64,000 bases of DNA from Pholis gunnellus. Lineage: Eukaryota; Chordata; Actinopteri; Perciformes; Pholidae. The stretch covers positions 6,719,947-6,783,946 of the forward strand of contig OU342808.1 of NCBI GenBank assembly GCA_910591455.2, given 5' to 3'. The position numbers were made by a program, and so were the translations under genes. Shown here one piece after another: positions 12,946-21,300 of the stretch (position 1 is its first letter; each line of letters opens with the position of its first letter). The notes below the pieces were generated by a model, which saw only the letters and a program-made list of their open reading frames with translations, did not search any database and was not told where the DNA came from.

Positions 12946-13091
12946 TGTGTGTGTGTGTACAGGCCGGTATTGCAGGAGCGCCTGCTCGTGCCGTGTCAGC
13001 TGTAAAGAACATGAACCTGCCGGAAATGCCCAGAAACATCAACATTGGTGACATCAGCATCAAAGTGCCAAATTTACCCTCCTTCAAGTAG
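2446..13091 (+). CDS. ap3s1: ap3s1 gene, AP-3 complex subunit sigma-3A (six coding exons, complete)
   Basis: Six exons (2446-2514, 6149-6240, 6852-6963, 7395-7466, 8245-8352, 12963-13091) join in frame to give 193 codons, the length I recall for human AP3S1. The product is the small subunit of the AP-3 heterotetramer (delta, beta3, mu3, sigma3), which sorts dileucine- and tyrosine-motif cargo from endosomes to lysosomes and lysosome-related organelles. The longin-like clathrin-adaptor small-chain domain fills about residues 1-150. Residues 152-193 are the AP-3-sigma-specific tail, ending VPNLPSFK. Start MIKAILIFNN, CNFLEGG and the SFK end favour AP3S1 over the AP3S2 paralogue, which as I recall starts MIQAILVFNN and ends with a different tail. 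All introns are GT-AG. The last acceptor sits against a TG/CG repeat. Downstream, commd10 begins 2.27 kb away on the same strand. Confidence 0.96.
3290..3657. repeat. Teleost interspersed repeat, 'CTACTTTTACTCCACTAC' type (copy 1)
   Basis: The segment contains the run TTTTACTCCACTAC and stepwise GTACTTG/AAGTACTT words, ending near TTCTTTCACCACTGAA. The same sequence pattern recurs at 14375-14940 and 24795-25125, so it is a dispersed family. I recognise it as a common fish repeat but will not assign a class; boundaries are approximate. Confidence 0.7.
3670..3850 (+). repeat. Interspersed repeat, AAAGAAAAGCAGCAAA type (copy 1)
   Basis: It carries ACAAAGAAAAGCAGCAAAT followed by GAGAAGCTGGAGCC. 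The same words occur at 35705-35935 (+ strand) and in reverse complement at 7745-7915, with a more diverged relative at 37830-38010. This is a dispersed teleost element; class and ends are not certain. Confidence 0.65.
4935..5105. repeat. Dispersed unit with GCCTCATTTGCATATTTAA (copy A)
   Basis: The 19-base word at 4938-4956 recurs exactly at 5545-5563, and both are followed by similar 'AAACTT.TAATACA' sequence and then a 'CACCTGT/CCCTGTAG.GT' block. The two segments look like old copies of one element in direct orientation about 600 bases apart. Confidence 0.5.
5542..5705. repeat. Dispersed unit with GCCTCATTTGCATATTTAA (copy B)
   Basis: This is the second copy of the unit at 4935-5105, in the same orientation and diverged outside the shared 19-base word. 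It lies 440 bases before the ap3s1 exon 2 acceptor. Confidence 0.5.
6149..6240 (+). CDS. ap3s1: ap3s1 exon 2
   Basis: It encodes SEDTEQQIIRETFHLVSK through CNFLEGGM, starting in phase after a ttccgcag acceptor. It ends with two bases of a split ATG (Met) codon before donor gtaagc. Human AP3S1 has Leu at the junction residue, so Met is a mild change. Confidence 0.95.
6852..6963 (+). CDS. ap3s1: ap3s1 exon 3
   Basis: It encodes LIGGSDYRLIYRHYATLYF and then VFCVDSSESELGILDLIQ, the most conserved core of sigma subunits (RHYATLYFVF). The acceptor is gtttcag and the donor gtaaaa. The first base completes the codon split from exon 2. Confidence 0.96.
7050..7375 (+). repeat. Interspersed teleost repeat in ap3s1 intron 3
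   Basis: The segment carries the string ATCTCAGGAATGCCTTGAAG, then GGTCAAAGGTCACTGTGAC, GGCCATAACTCAATAATTC and GGCGGAGGCGTACA. I recognise this ordered set of words from a widespread percomorph repeat. No second copy is in the window, so the assignment rests on memory. It fills most of the intron between exons 3 and 4. Confidence 0.6.
7395..7466 (+). CDS. ap3s1: ap3s1 exon 4
   Basis: It encodes 24 residues, VFVETLDKCFENVCELDL followed by IFHVDK, in phase 0 on both sides. The acceptor is ttttcag and the donor gtagga. IFHVDK matches AP3S1 where, as I recall, AP3S2 has IFHMDK. Confidence 0.96.
7745..7915 (-). repeat. Interspersed repeat, AAAGAAAAGCAGCAAA type (copy 2, reverse)
   Basis: The + strand reads GATTTGCTGCTTTTCTTTGTC, the reverse complement of the hallmark word of the copy at 3670-3850, within similar flanking sequence. 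It lies in ap3s1 intron 4. Confidence 0.65.
8245..8352 (+). CDS. ap3s1: ap3s1 exon 5
   Basis: It encodes 36 residues, VHNILAEMVMGGMVLETN through QNKMEKSE, closing the longin-like core. It is phase 0 on both sides, with acceptor atactcag and donor gtaagc. The following intron is 4.6 kb and repeat-rich. Confidence 0.96.
8353..10206 (+). other. ap3s1: ap3s1 intron 5, first part
   Basis: This is noncoding unique-looking sequence after the exon 5 donor. Short open frames here have no recognisable homology. A tract of CT-rich sequence lies at about 8490-8590. Confidence 0.6.
10208..10249. repeat. (TA)n microsatellite, about 42 bp
   Basis: This is an almost perfect alternating A/T run in ap3s1 intron 5, a short tandem repeat likely to vary in length. 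Confidence 0.95.
10407..11254. mobile_element. Palindromic MITE-like element with an expanded centre
   Basis: The left end (from TAAAAAGAATAGTTCAACAT, with TTTTGGGAAATATGCTC and GATGAGAAGAT) is imperfectly matched by the reverse complement of the right end, which ends in CACCCAAAATGATGACTTA then TTCCTTTAA. The arms are about 65-70 bases and suggest a terminal-inverted-repeat element without coding capacity. Its middle is occupied by the 62-bp minisatellite at 10651-11115. The words GATGAAAAGATCGATACCAC and TTAGCCTAGCTTAGCATAA at 48880-48980 indicate a related copy. The class is not assigned. Confidence 0.65.
10651..11115 (+). repeat. 62-bp minisatellite, about 7.6 units, alternating subtypes
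   Basis: Units begin with GTAGCTACAG or GTAGCTGCAG at 10651, 10713, 10775, 10837, 10899, 10961, 11016 and 11078. Most are 62 bp; the sixth is 55 bp, and the last is partial. The first five alternate between two subtypes, one with AGCAGCCAACTAG and the other with AGCAGCTAGTTAG. The last units alternate a full form with a shortened GCTGCAGCTAGTTAG form. This indicates amplification by roughly two-unit (about 124 bp) steps. The unit resembles internal sequence of the surrounding MITE-like family. Confidence 0.92.
11255..12840. other. ap3s1 intron 5, distal part; unrecognised sequence
   Basis: No repeat or exon is recognised. A 112-codon frame is open on the minus strand at 11401-11739, but it begins at a non-ATG codon after a stop and shows no domain I know. 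The sequence may be an old degenerate transposon remnant; nothing supports a gene. Confidence 0.4.
12841..12958 (+). repeat. TG/CG-rich dinucleotide tract abutting the ap3s1 exon 6 acceptor
   Basis: About 118 bases of nearly pure (TG)n interrupted by CG and single C substitutions run directly into TACAG at 12958-12962. The usual pyrimidine tract is therefore missing, and the intron end is alternating purine-pyrimidine. In RNA this is a long UG-rich stretch of the kind bound by TDP-43 and CELF proteins. Confidence 0.93.
12963..13091 (+). CDS. ap3s1: ap3s1 exon 6 (terminal coding exon)
   Basis: It encodes 42 residues, AGIAGAPARAVSAVKNMNL through KVPNLPSFK, then TAG at 13089-13091. This is the AP-3-sigma C-terminal tail, which is longer than in AP-1 and AP-2 sigma subunits. 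The acceptor is tacag directly after a TG repeat. Confidence 0.96.
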   Translation, partial: AGIAGAPARAVSAVKNMNLPEMPRNINIGDISIKVPNLPSFK

Positions 13092-13300
13092 TGGCAGCAA
13101 GAGACCGTGAAGCTGCAGATGTCAGCCAATGTTTACCGCGATGCAATCTGTTTACCAAAACCTCAAATTACTAACTTTTATCCAAACTATACAGCTTGAA
13201 GGTACTGTTTGATTTTGACACTCCTTGTTTTGGTGTTATCTCTTTTTTTTTTTTTTTCCTGTTAAAGAAAAAAAATAAAGGTTTTACGTGTTTTGTTTGT
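13092..13300 (+). other. ap3s1: ap3s1 3'UTR
   Basis: A short 3'UTR follows the TAG. It includes a poly-T run at about 13244-13257 and the AATAAA below, with a GT/T-rich element just after. The cleavage site probably lies at about 13290-13305. A longer alternative 3'UTR cannot be excluded. Confidence 0.6.
13274..13279 (+). terminator. ap3s1: Poly(A) signal AATAAA of ap3s1
   Basis: A canonical AATAAA lies 183 bases after the stop codon and is followed by TGTTTTGTTTGTTCTCTCTG, a good GU/U-rich downstream element. Confidence 0.75.
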
Positions 13301-13305
13301 TCTCT

Positions 13306-14144
13306 CTGTTAGAAGGAAAAATGAAGTATTTATTTATTTGTGGTACATTCCTTCAGCCTCGATGGAGGTTGGCCCTCGGCGTTCAGCTGCTACAGTACAG
13401 ATCTGTGTCGGTTTGTAACTCAAATGATTTCACTGACTCAAGTGTTTACTTAAAGGAGAGAGCGTGGCGGGTGGTGACGTTGTGGGACAGTCTTATTGGT
13501 TTGGTTAGTCCAGACCAGAGAAATGAATCGGTGGAGGAAAGAGCATGAAACTATTTCGAATTCCAAATGGAAACAGGTCTGCCACAGTATTGATAGTCCT
13601 GCATTACAGCTCGTTTGTAAAATCAGAGCAAAGAATATTATTGTATTACAGATCTGCTGTGTGACAGAAACATGGATATATATATATGCTGAAATGATTT
13701 TCTCTTTTCTTATTTGTACGCAAAATATTTTTAAATGATTCATCATGTCTTATCAAATAGTTATCTTAATTTTAATGTGTGCATGACTTTTTTTTTCCTC
13801 TTCTTTTTCAACATAAACTGTCAGAATTCAACCTTTGTCTTTGCCTTATTTGGTAATTTCTATTTTCATATTGTCAACATGTGTCAAATATGGTATATTT
13901 AACACGCCGTATGTCTGGAGATGTAGGATGTCGTTACGTCGTCCCTGGTGATGATGCTCCACTGATGACTGTATTAATAATTAATTAAACATCACTTATG
14001 CTTTATACATCTGTTATGAGCAGTTCTTAAGAATACATTTTAGATTGAAAGCTCTTTGCCTGGTCAGCCCATTTCCACACTTGTAGAAAAGGGCTGCATA
14101 TGATCTGTTTAACACCTTATGAACATTTACTGTTGCAGATCAAC

Positions 14145-14145
<1 letters not shown>
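13306..14145. other. ap3s1-commd10 spacer, first part
   Basis: AT-rich intergenic sequence. No exon recognised, and no trace of the genes that lie between AP3S1 and COMMD10 in human. Confidence 0.6.

Positions 14146-14212
<67 letters not shown>
14146..14212. repeat. (AT)n microsatellite, about 67 bp
   Basis: A perfect AT/TA run between the two genes. Confidence 0.96.
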
Positions 14213-14214
<2 letters not shown>

Positions 14215-14374
14215 AAAAGGAAATGGGGATTTTGTAATAACCTGGCAACCCATAATGTGTCTTATTGATGTCTCCATAGACCTATAAGGCATTAATAAAT
14301 CATTTATGAACCATAACAAGCGTGAATTATCATATAAGCCCTTTTACAAAAGGTGATCTATTAGAGAGAAGTAC

Positions 14375-14940
14375 TAGTAAGCAGTGGTGGAATTAAGTAC
14401 ACACTTAAGTCTTTGCATTTTATGCTTCTTTATACTTCTACATTTATGATGGAAATGTTGTAATTGTTACTTTGCCACAGTTATTTGGCACACCTTTACA
14501 TGTAAAAGACATGATGTGCATACTTGATAGGATGCAGTACTATACTACTAATATACTGCTCCCCGGGTGCTTCTCAGCAGCCCACTGCTCCCAATAAGCT
14601 AGGGATGGGTTAAATGCAGAAGTTAAATTTCATGTATGTGTATATGTATATGACGACTCTAATAAAAATCTTGTTTTAAACTCGTAAAATACCACATTGT
14701 CGAACAAGAACAATGAAATGCTTGTTAGTGACAAAAACTAAATAAAATATTATAAACTTTGAAAAGAGCCATTTTACATAATGAGTCCAATTACTTTGAG
14801 CACTTTTTCTGATAATACTTATGTACTTTTTACTAACATTGACTTTTATTTGCAATGGAGTATTATTATTTTAGAATATAACATATGATGTACGGTACAT
14901 CTACTAGCAGTGAGATTATAAAGTGTAACTTAACCTAGCC
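14375..14940. repeat. Teleost interspersed repeat, TACTTTTACT type (copy 2), interrupted
   Basis: Starts near AGCAGTGGTGGAATTAAGTA and resumes after 14670 with GTACTTTTTACTAAC and similar words, like the copies at 3290-3657 and 24795-25125. A different repeat (14561-14668) is nested inside, so this copy is the older insertion. Confidence 0.6.
14561..14668. repeat. Nested teleost repeat (CTGCTCCCCGGGTGCTTCTC type)
   Basis: The words CTGCTCCCCGGGTGCTTC, CCCACTGCTCCCAATAAGC, GGATGGGTTAAATGCAGAAG and GACTCTAATAAAAATC match, in order, a common fish repeat I recall. It sits inside the repeat at 14375-14940. Confidence 0.6.
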
Positions 14941-14969
14941 TTTTTAAAACATGGCTTTAAAACAACAAT

Positions 14970-15360
14970 GATGCTTCTGCTGTCGCGCATTTGGTGCCAG
15001 CTCTGTTTGTCCATCGCTTATTCCGTAGTGACTCTTGTAGCAGATTTATCGTGCGCAGCTTTTATGCATTTAACGGTGCAATGAATTCTATTGCGCGGCC
15101 ACACTGGCTTTAAGATACAGTTGTTGTCGACATTGTTGTGTTAGAATACACCAGTGACATACGTTTAAACTTGCATTCATTTACCTCATAGTTTATTTAT
15201 TTGTCTCTATCCTGCCCTTTACTGCGCATTATCGCGCAGCTTTGACTGTCACGTGAGTCGTCTCGTGACATCAGGAAGAAGGAATGACAACAGAGAGGAT
15301 GCTGCTGCTTTGACACTTTTCAACTCTTAATTTCTCATTTTCAGAAAGCAACAGACAACA
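14970..15360 (+). promoter_or_regulatory. commd10: Promoter/5'UTR region of commd10
   Basis: This stretch is enriched for CpG relative to its surroundings and has repeated GCGC-containing words (CGCGCATTTGG at 14984-14994, GTGCGCAG at 15052, TTGCGCGGCC at 15092 and CTGCGCATTATCGCGCAG at 15223-15240, all approximate), which resemble half-sites for NRF1. It also has the palindrome TCACGTGA at 15249-15256 and AGGAAG (ETS-like) just after. An upstream ATG near 15284 opens a frame of only nine codons. Transcription start is not known. Confidence 0.5.
15249..15256. promoter_or_regulatory. E-box palindrome TCACGTGA
   Basis: The eight-base perfect palindrome lies 105 bases before the commd10 ATG. 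It is the core bound by USF and MiT/TFE factors, and GTCACGTGA matches most of the lysosomal CLEAR consensus. Binding is an inference. Confidence 0.45.
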
Positions 15361-15389
15361 ATGACTTCTTTTTTAAAAGAAACACAAAG
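15361..15389 (+). CDS. commd10: commd10 exon 1 (coding part)
   Basis: ATG plus nine further codon positions (MTSFLKETQ and two bases of Ser), ending CAAAG before donor gtaagc. The split AG|C serine joins exactly to exon 2. The exon is too short to find by frame length alone; it is supported by splice phase and by the resemblance of LKETQSIKEAV to human LRESPSMKKAV. Confidence 0.85.
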
Positions 15390-18300
15390 GTAAGCAGCTT
15401 TTATTTTTCTATTTACAGAAAATAAATCCTTCCAGTAACGTTATCTTACGTAAAGATACCTGTAGCCAAATCCCGAGAAAGGAAGGCATCCTCAAAGTTA
15501 CCGGTATTGTGATCTGGTGCATACATGGACCTTAGCAAACATGTCACACTAGCGTGGGAATGACTAACGTTACTGCTGTCCTCATTAAGCTGTGTGTTTA
15601 TTCGGTTTTCTCGCTCTCTTACTTCTAATTCACAGTAACATTTAACGTGTCAGGAAATGTCCTTTTAGTCTGTTTCCGCTTCTATTAAGACTTTGTACAA
15701 TCAACCACAATATTTCAGACGGAAATGTAAATTAAGTAAAATCTTAAAGGATACATTTCACTTTGCAGACAAAAGGTTTTCGACTTACAATTTGTTTCCA
15801 AAAACATGTAGCTATGATTCACTGTTCTAGGTTAACTAGGTAGCATTGGGCAATCAAACCACCTCCAATGAAATATAACACACGCCATGTGTGATCTAAT
15901 ATAATAACGTCAATGTAGTGTTTTTGTGTGTGTGTGTGTGTGTGTGAAAACGTCTCAAATGTATCAGAGCTGGTAATTTGTATTGCATCAATGTTTGTAG
16001 TGCTTCTACTTGACTCAAGCAGGACTTCTCCCTTCTGATGCAGTGTATTAGCTTTGTGGTATTACTAACTTAGTTTTTAATGCACACATGTACAGCTAGT
16101 GAAATAGCTGTGAAAACAGTAGGGCTGCACAATTATTTGGCATTCTATTGACATTTCATTATGGGCTGCTGCATATTTCAAATCACAGGAGGTGCAGAGA
16201 CGTCCTGGCCTACACATATCTATAGAAAACATATTTGTTTGGTACAGACAAAAATCAAACCATAATCATTTTAATTTGTTTTTCAATCAAAATTAGAACA
16301 ATTATGTAAAAAGTATCATTCCCTCTAATATCGTAAATCATATCCCTATTACAATATCAGTCCAAATAATCACAGTTAGATATATTTTTAATATCGTTCA
16401 GCATACAGCCTGTTTACTCTGCAGTAGCTGTTATGTCTGTGTGTGCGTAGTAGTCTTAACACTTATGTTCACACGTGTACCTTATTTTAGGATGCTCTCT
16501 TCACTCTTCACCCTCATACTGATGCTGTTATCCCCGTGGAACCTATTGCAATATATAGCAGACACTTCTATTTGCTGATGCTGTATGTGTTGTCACTGCT
16601 GTATTGTTTATAGCTAATGTCTGTTTTGTTGTCAATGTATAGAAGTGCCTTTTGAAATGCAATGACAGCCCGCGTGACACACCTTTCATGTATGACATCA
16701 TACTCTTGGCAGTGAACCTGTGATTCTGTTTCTTAACTCAAAGATCTGAGCGCTTTCTGCGCCGCCGTCATTAACGCTCGCGACTCTTCTCTCCGAACAG
16801 CATCAAAGAAGCGGTGACTTTCATCAACGCGATTGATGTGAACAAGTTCTCCAGGCTGATCTCCCGCATCATACAAAAGCTTCATCTGAAGGTGCGGAGA
16901 CTGCGCACACTGTTAACCGAGCCAAAGACAAGAGGCTTTTTGAGGCTTTTGAGGCTTTTGCTGCAAAGCTGTAGTGCCAGAGAGAGCAGTGCATGCATAA
17001 TGACTTACTGGAGCATCAGTCACACTCGGCTCTAATGAATGCACACGCAGGCCTGGCCCTGTTGAGCGGGCTGTCGAGGTGTGTCAGTCATTGATGCTAA
17101 GAACAATTCGTCTGTTGAGTTCAGTTTTTTTGATTTGCTGAGAGAAAGTTTGTTTAATGAGAATAATTATAAAAGACACATAGACATGTCAAAGCCTGAA
17201 AAGCACAGGTGTAACCAACTACATTGAACTGGTTTGCCTCACTGGTATGGCTTCCTGCTGCATGTAATAAGTAGAGCCATTGTTAATGTTATTAGTTTAA
17301 TCTGTGATGGTTGACTCCACGGTGTTTGTTTTCAAATGTCAGATTATATAGAATTTGAACTGTTAAACATTGTATTCTGGCTTCTGACACACACACAATC
17401 TACTCTAAAAATGTTTCATATTTTAGATTTTAAAAAGTTGTTGACTCTCAATCAGAAATCAGCATTTCAACTATTCTCTCCAGTTCTTGAAAACACAGAG
17501 TAAACCATGTCTTCTACACAGGGCGAGCGGACATTCAGTGACGAGGAGGAAGAGAAACTTCAGGCTGCTCTCTCATTGGACAAACAGGCTCTCAATCTAG
17601 TCCTGGAAACTGCTGCGTTTATACTCGAGCAGGTGAGGAGAGGAGAAGGGGGAGGAGAGGGGGGGGGGGCACTGTTAGGGTTTCATCTCATTTTTCTAGG
17701 TTTGAGTTCTTTTTAAAAAATGATTGTTCTTTCATTCTTAATATTTAGTTATTAGATGTAATTAATAGAAGGGTTCAACATTAGATGTGATGGAGGAGGT
17801 CAAGTAAGTAAAAAAAAGTTCTGTATGAGGATTTACATTGCTTTGGTATTGGGAAAGAAATAACATGACTTCAACCCACTTAAGTATGTTGTTTCAGTGC
17901 CGACAGAATTGTCTGTCCACTTACCTGCAGGGCTTGTTTACATTACACACAAGCATTTAACTGAGAAGAATCATCAGAAAACAAAAAGACTGAGTAAATG
18001 ACCATGCAAAGTTACTATTGCTACTTTGCTTAAGTGCATATTTTCAGAAAGAAAGTGAGACAGGTAGAAATTGGCATGTAGCATTTGTGTTAGTGTGGAT
18101 CTCCTTGTGAGCCCATTTCTCCAGCTGGGGTCACTGTTGCATCACGAGTTGTTGTATTGGAGCCATGTTGAGTGTATAGAGTTGAATAGGACTGCGATTG
18201 TGAGAGGGAACTGTTAAGACACGGTTAATGATGTGTAAAGTCACTCTAACCCGTATCTCCTCTCGTCTGTAGGCGGTGTATCATAACGTAAAGCCGGCCT

Positions 18301-21300
18301 CTCTGCAGCAACAGCTGGAGGCGGTTCATCTAAACCCAGACAAGGCCGAGGTGTTCTCTCAAACCTGGGCCGCGGCCGGACCCGAGCTGGTGGAGAAACT
18401 AAAGCAAAACACCTTTGCTCCGAAGAAGGTGAGGCTGATGAACAACGGCCGTTGTTGCCGTCAGACAGCTGTAGCTCTGAACTTTGGCTCCGTCGACTAG
18501 CGCAAACCTCAACCATGAGCATGTTGCTGACGTGTACGATTAATCCTCTGCCAGACACTCTGTAATTACAGCTTTCATTTTTCACACTGTTTCATCCCTT
18601 TGAGCGGAGCACTGTTCAGCGAGAAAACATTATAGTCACTCCATACTAAATTGAGAATCAACGCGATCCATATTAAGACCGACCGGATTTTGTGTGAATT
18701 CATTCCAGCTGTTTTGGCTTACAAAGAGTTCCTTCGCAGCTCACAAGTTGTCACATCCATTTTTTAAATTCCTCCCTATAAGTTGATTAAGCACTGACAC
18801 ATCAAACGGCATTCCTTACAAAGTCAAGGGAATTAAGATCTAACAGCCAGTAAGCAAGCAGCGTGTAACCATCAGTCACATCAGACTTCTCACCTGCCCG
18901 GGTCTCGCAAGTCATCTCTCTCTTCCCCCGTGGATTTGTTGCTGCCAGCAGAAGGCCGTGACAGCCATTGATCCTGGAAAAAAACCTCTGCTACGTTTTA
19001 ACTTCATAACTTACATGTATATATTTTTTCTAATCCTCTTTTTCTGTTGAATAGAAAGCAGGGTTTTGAGACTTTGAGTAGGATGAATGGCTCTTTTTTT
19101 TAGGATTCATACCTTTGCCACCTTATAACAACTTCCGCATATTAGATGAATATGATGTGTCATGAAATTCTCAGCCGCTGTCCCAAAAGTGACGCTTTAA
19201 CCGATCAAACTAGAGGTTAAAGGGACGGTTCACCCCAAAATCAAAAAAACGTACGTATTTTTCCTCTTACCTGTAGAGCTATTCATCAATCCAGATTGTT
19301 TTGGTGTGAGTTGTCTAGTTTTGGAGATATCGACCATAAAGATGTCTGACTTCTCTCTAATATAACGGGGCTATATGGCACTGGGTTTGTTTCAGAAATC
19401 ATGAACCGGTTTCTCAAGGTGATCCACAGAACTTGTTGTGAGCAGTTTTATGTCGGCTGGAAAATGACATTGCTGTTGAGTTTCCATAAGCCGAGTGCCA
19501 TATAGTCCTGTTATATTGGGGAGAAGTTAGACATCTCTACGGCAGATATCTCCAAAACTAGACATCTCACACCAAAACAATCTAGATGGATGAATAGCTC
19601 AGGTAAGAGGGGAAAATATGTATTTTTGGTTTTAAGATGAACTATCCCTTTAACTATGGAGATAAATTATTCTCAGTACCGGGGACAAATCAGTTTCTAG
19701 CTCCACAAATAAAAAACAAGATTTAACATTGTGTTCTGTGGGTAATTGGTTGCTTTTTAACAAATTCTTTTTCCAATACACAAACAAATACCAACTGATT
19801 TGAACAAATGCAAAACAATACAACACCTAAATACAACCCAACTTGAACAAATATCAGTATTCTACTCATATCAACTTTTTATTTATTTATTTATTGCACC
19901 AGTCACGTGACATTTGTGGGTTCGGTTGCGTTTGTGCGCGGCGTTTTCTTCTCACAGCCTCCGATCCATAAATGCGTGCTGCGTTTAAAGGGCAGCCGGA
20001 AGACTCGGACGTCCAGACTTTGACGCTAAAGAGACTAATGTCTTTCCATAACGATCTTCGTTGAGGTGCGCTGCTCACTGGAATTACCTTTTCCCGGCTG
20101 GACTTGACAGGACGTTATTCTTTATGTTGCCCACTGCCAGTTGCCTGATTGATTAGCCCCGCTGCCGTTTTAATCAACGTTGCTGCTTTCAGGAGAATGA
20201 AGACATTTGTCTTTGTCTGCGGTGAACAGTGAGGATACCTTTTAGTTCCCTGATTTCTTCTTCTTCTAAATGAGTGAACTGCTGCTGGGATTGTGCCACA
20301 CAACACACCCAACAAAAATATTAACGCGACGGAGCAAGGAAATGCAGACATAAATCAGTCTGGATTTCCATTTATTTTATTCCCAGAAAATAAGTAAGAC
20401 ATCATTGAGCTGCAATGTTTATTCATGCTAATGAGTATTGTGGTATTAATGTGGCCCAGCCCTTCCCCACCTCACACCTGTCGTCTGATGCCGCGGAAGC
20501 ATCCAGACCCATTAAGTCACACATGGTTTATTATTACGGCCTCTCTCTGCATCATAAAACACTTAACTGGCCTGCCTTGACTCAGTGCTGCTAATCTATC
20601 ACGCTGCTGCTACAGCTGGCTGGGAGGTATAGTCTGACAACAGGCAGCTTGGAAACAAGGTGGCTTAAAACTTTGAGAAGTTCTACAGAGTTAAATTGAA
20701 TGTCTATGCTAATTACCATATTCATAAGTGTGGTAATGCAGTGGCTGCTTATGATGAGTTTAGCTCGAGGTCAACCCGGTCAGTCCATGGTCGGCTAACG
20801 AGCCGGTAATAAGTCGTGAAATGTGTTCCTGTTTAGGTCTTGGTTTGCTGTCTCGTCTTTCATAAAATAGGAACACAAGCGTGAGAAAGTCCCAACTTAT
20901 CGTGAATAAGCCTTCATTGAATGAAAAATGAATCTTTAGCTATTATGATAATGGAGCAAGCAAAAATAAAAGGCCAAACATTTGATTCCAGGTTGTCAAA
21001 TGTGCCAATTTGCTGCTTGTGGTGTAACGTTATAGTAAATTGAATACGTTTGTGTTTGGGACTGTTGCTGACATCACCGTGTACTCTACTATCTTGTGAA
21101 ATGATGAGTACTATAATTTATATTTAACAGTTTGATCTGCCTATTTTCATTTATGATAACTATGTTATTAAGTTAAGTGATATAGTGCTTATCAAAATCA
21201 ACGATTCCAAAGAGCTTTGTATGAATGAAACAATACTAATGATTGAGTAGCGATGAAAAATCTACGTCAAATGGTGAGCGCTTGAGGAAAAAAAGCCCTA

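Noticed and set aside
12763..13129. Cys/Val-rich and Thr/His-rich frames near ap3s1 exon 6
   Set aside because: Shadows of the TG/CG tract; only the in-phase exon 6 frame is real.
17507..17716. ATG-started frame at commd10 exon 3
   Set aside because: The ATG is before the acceptor and the frame runs past the donor; the real protein starts in exon 1.
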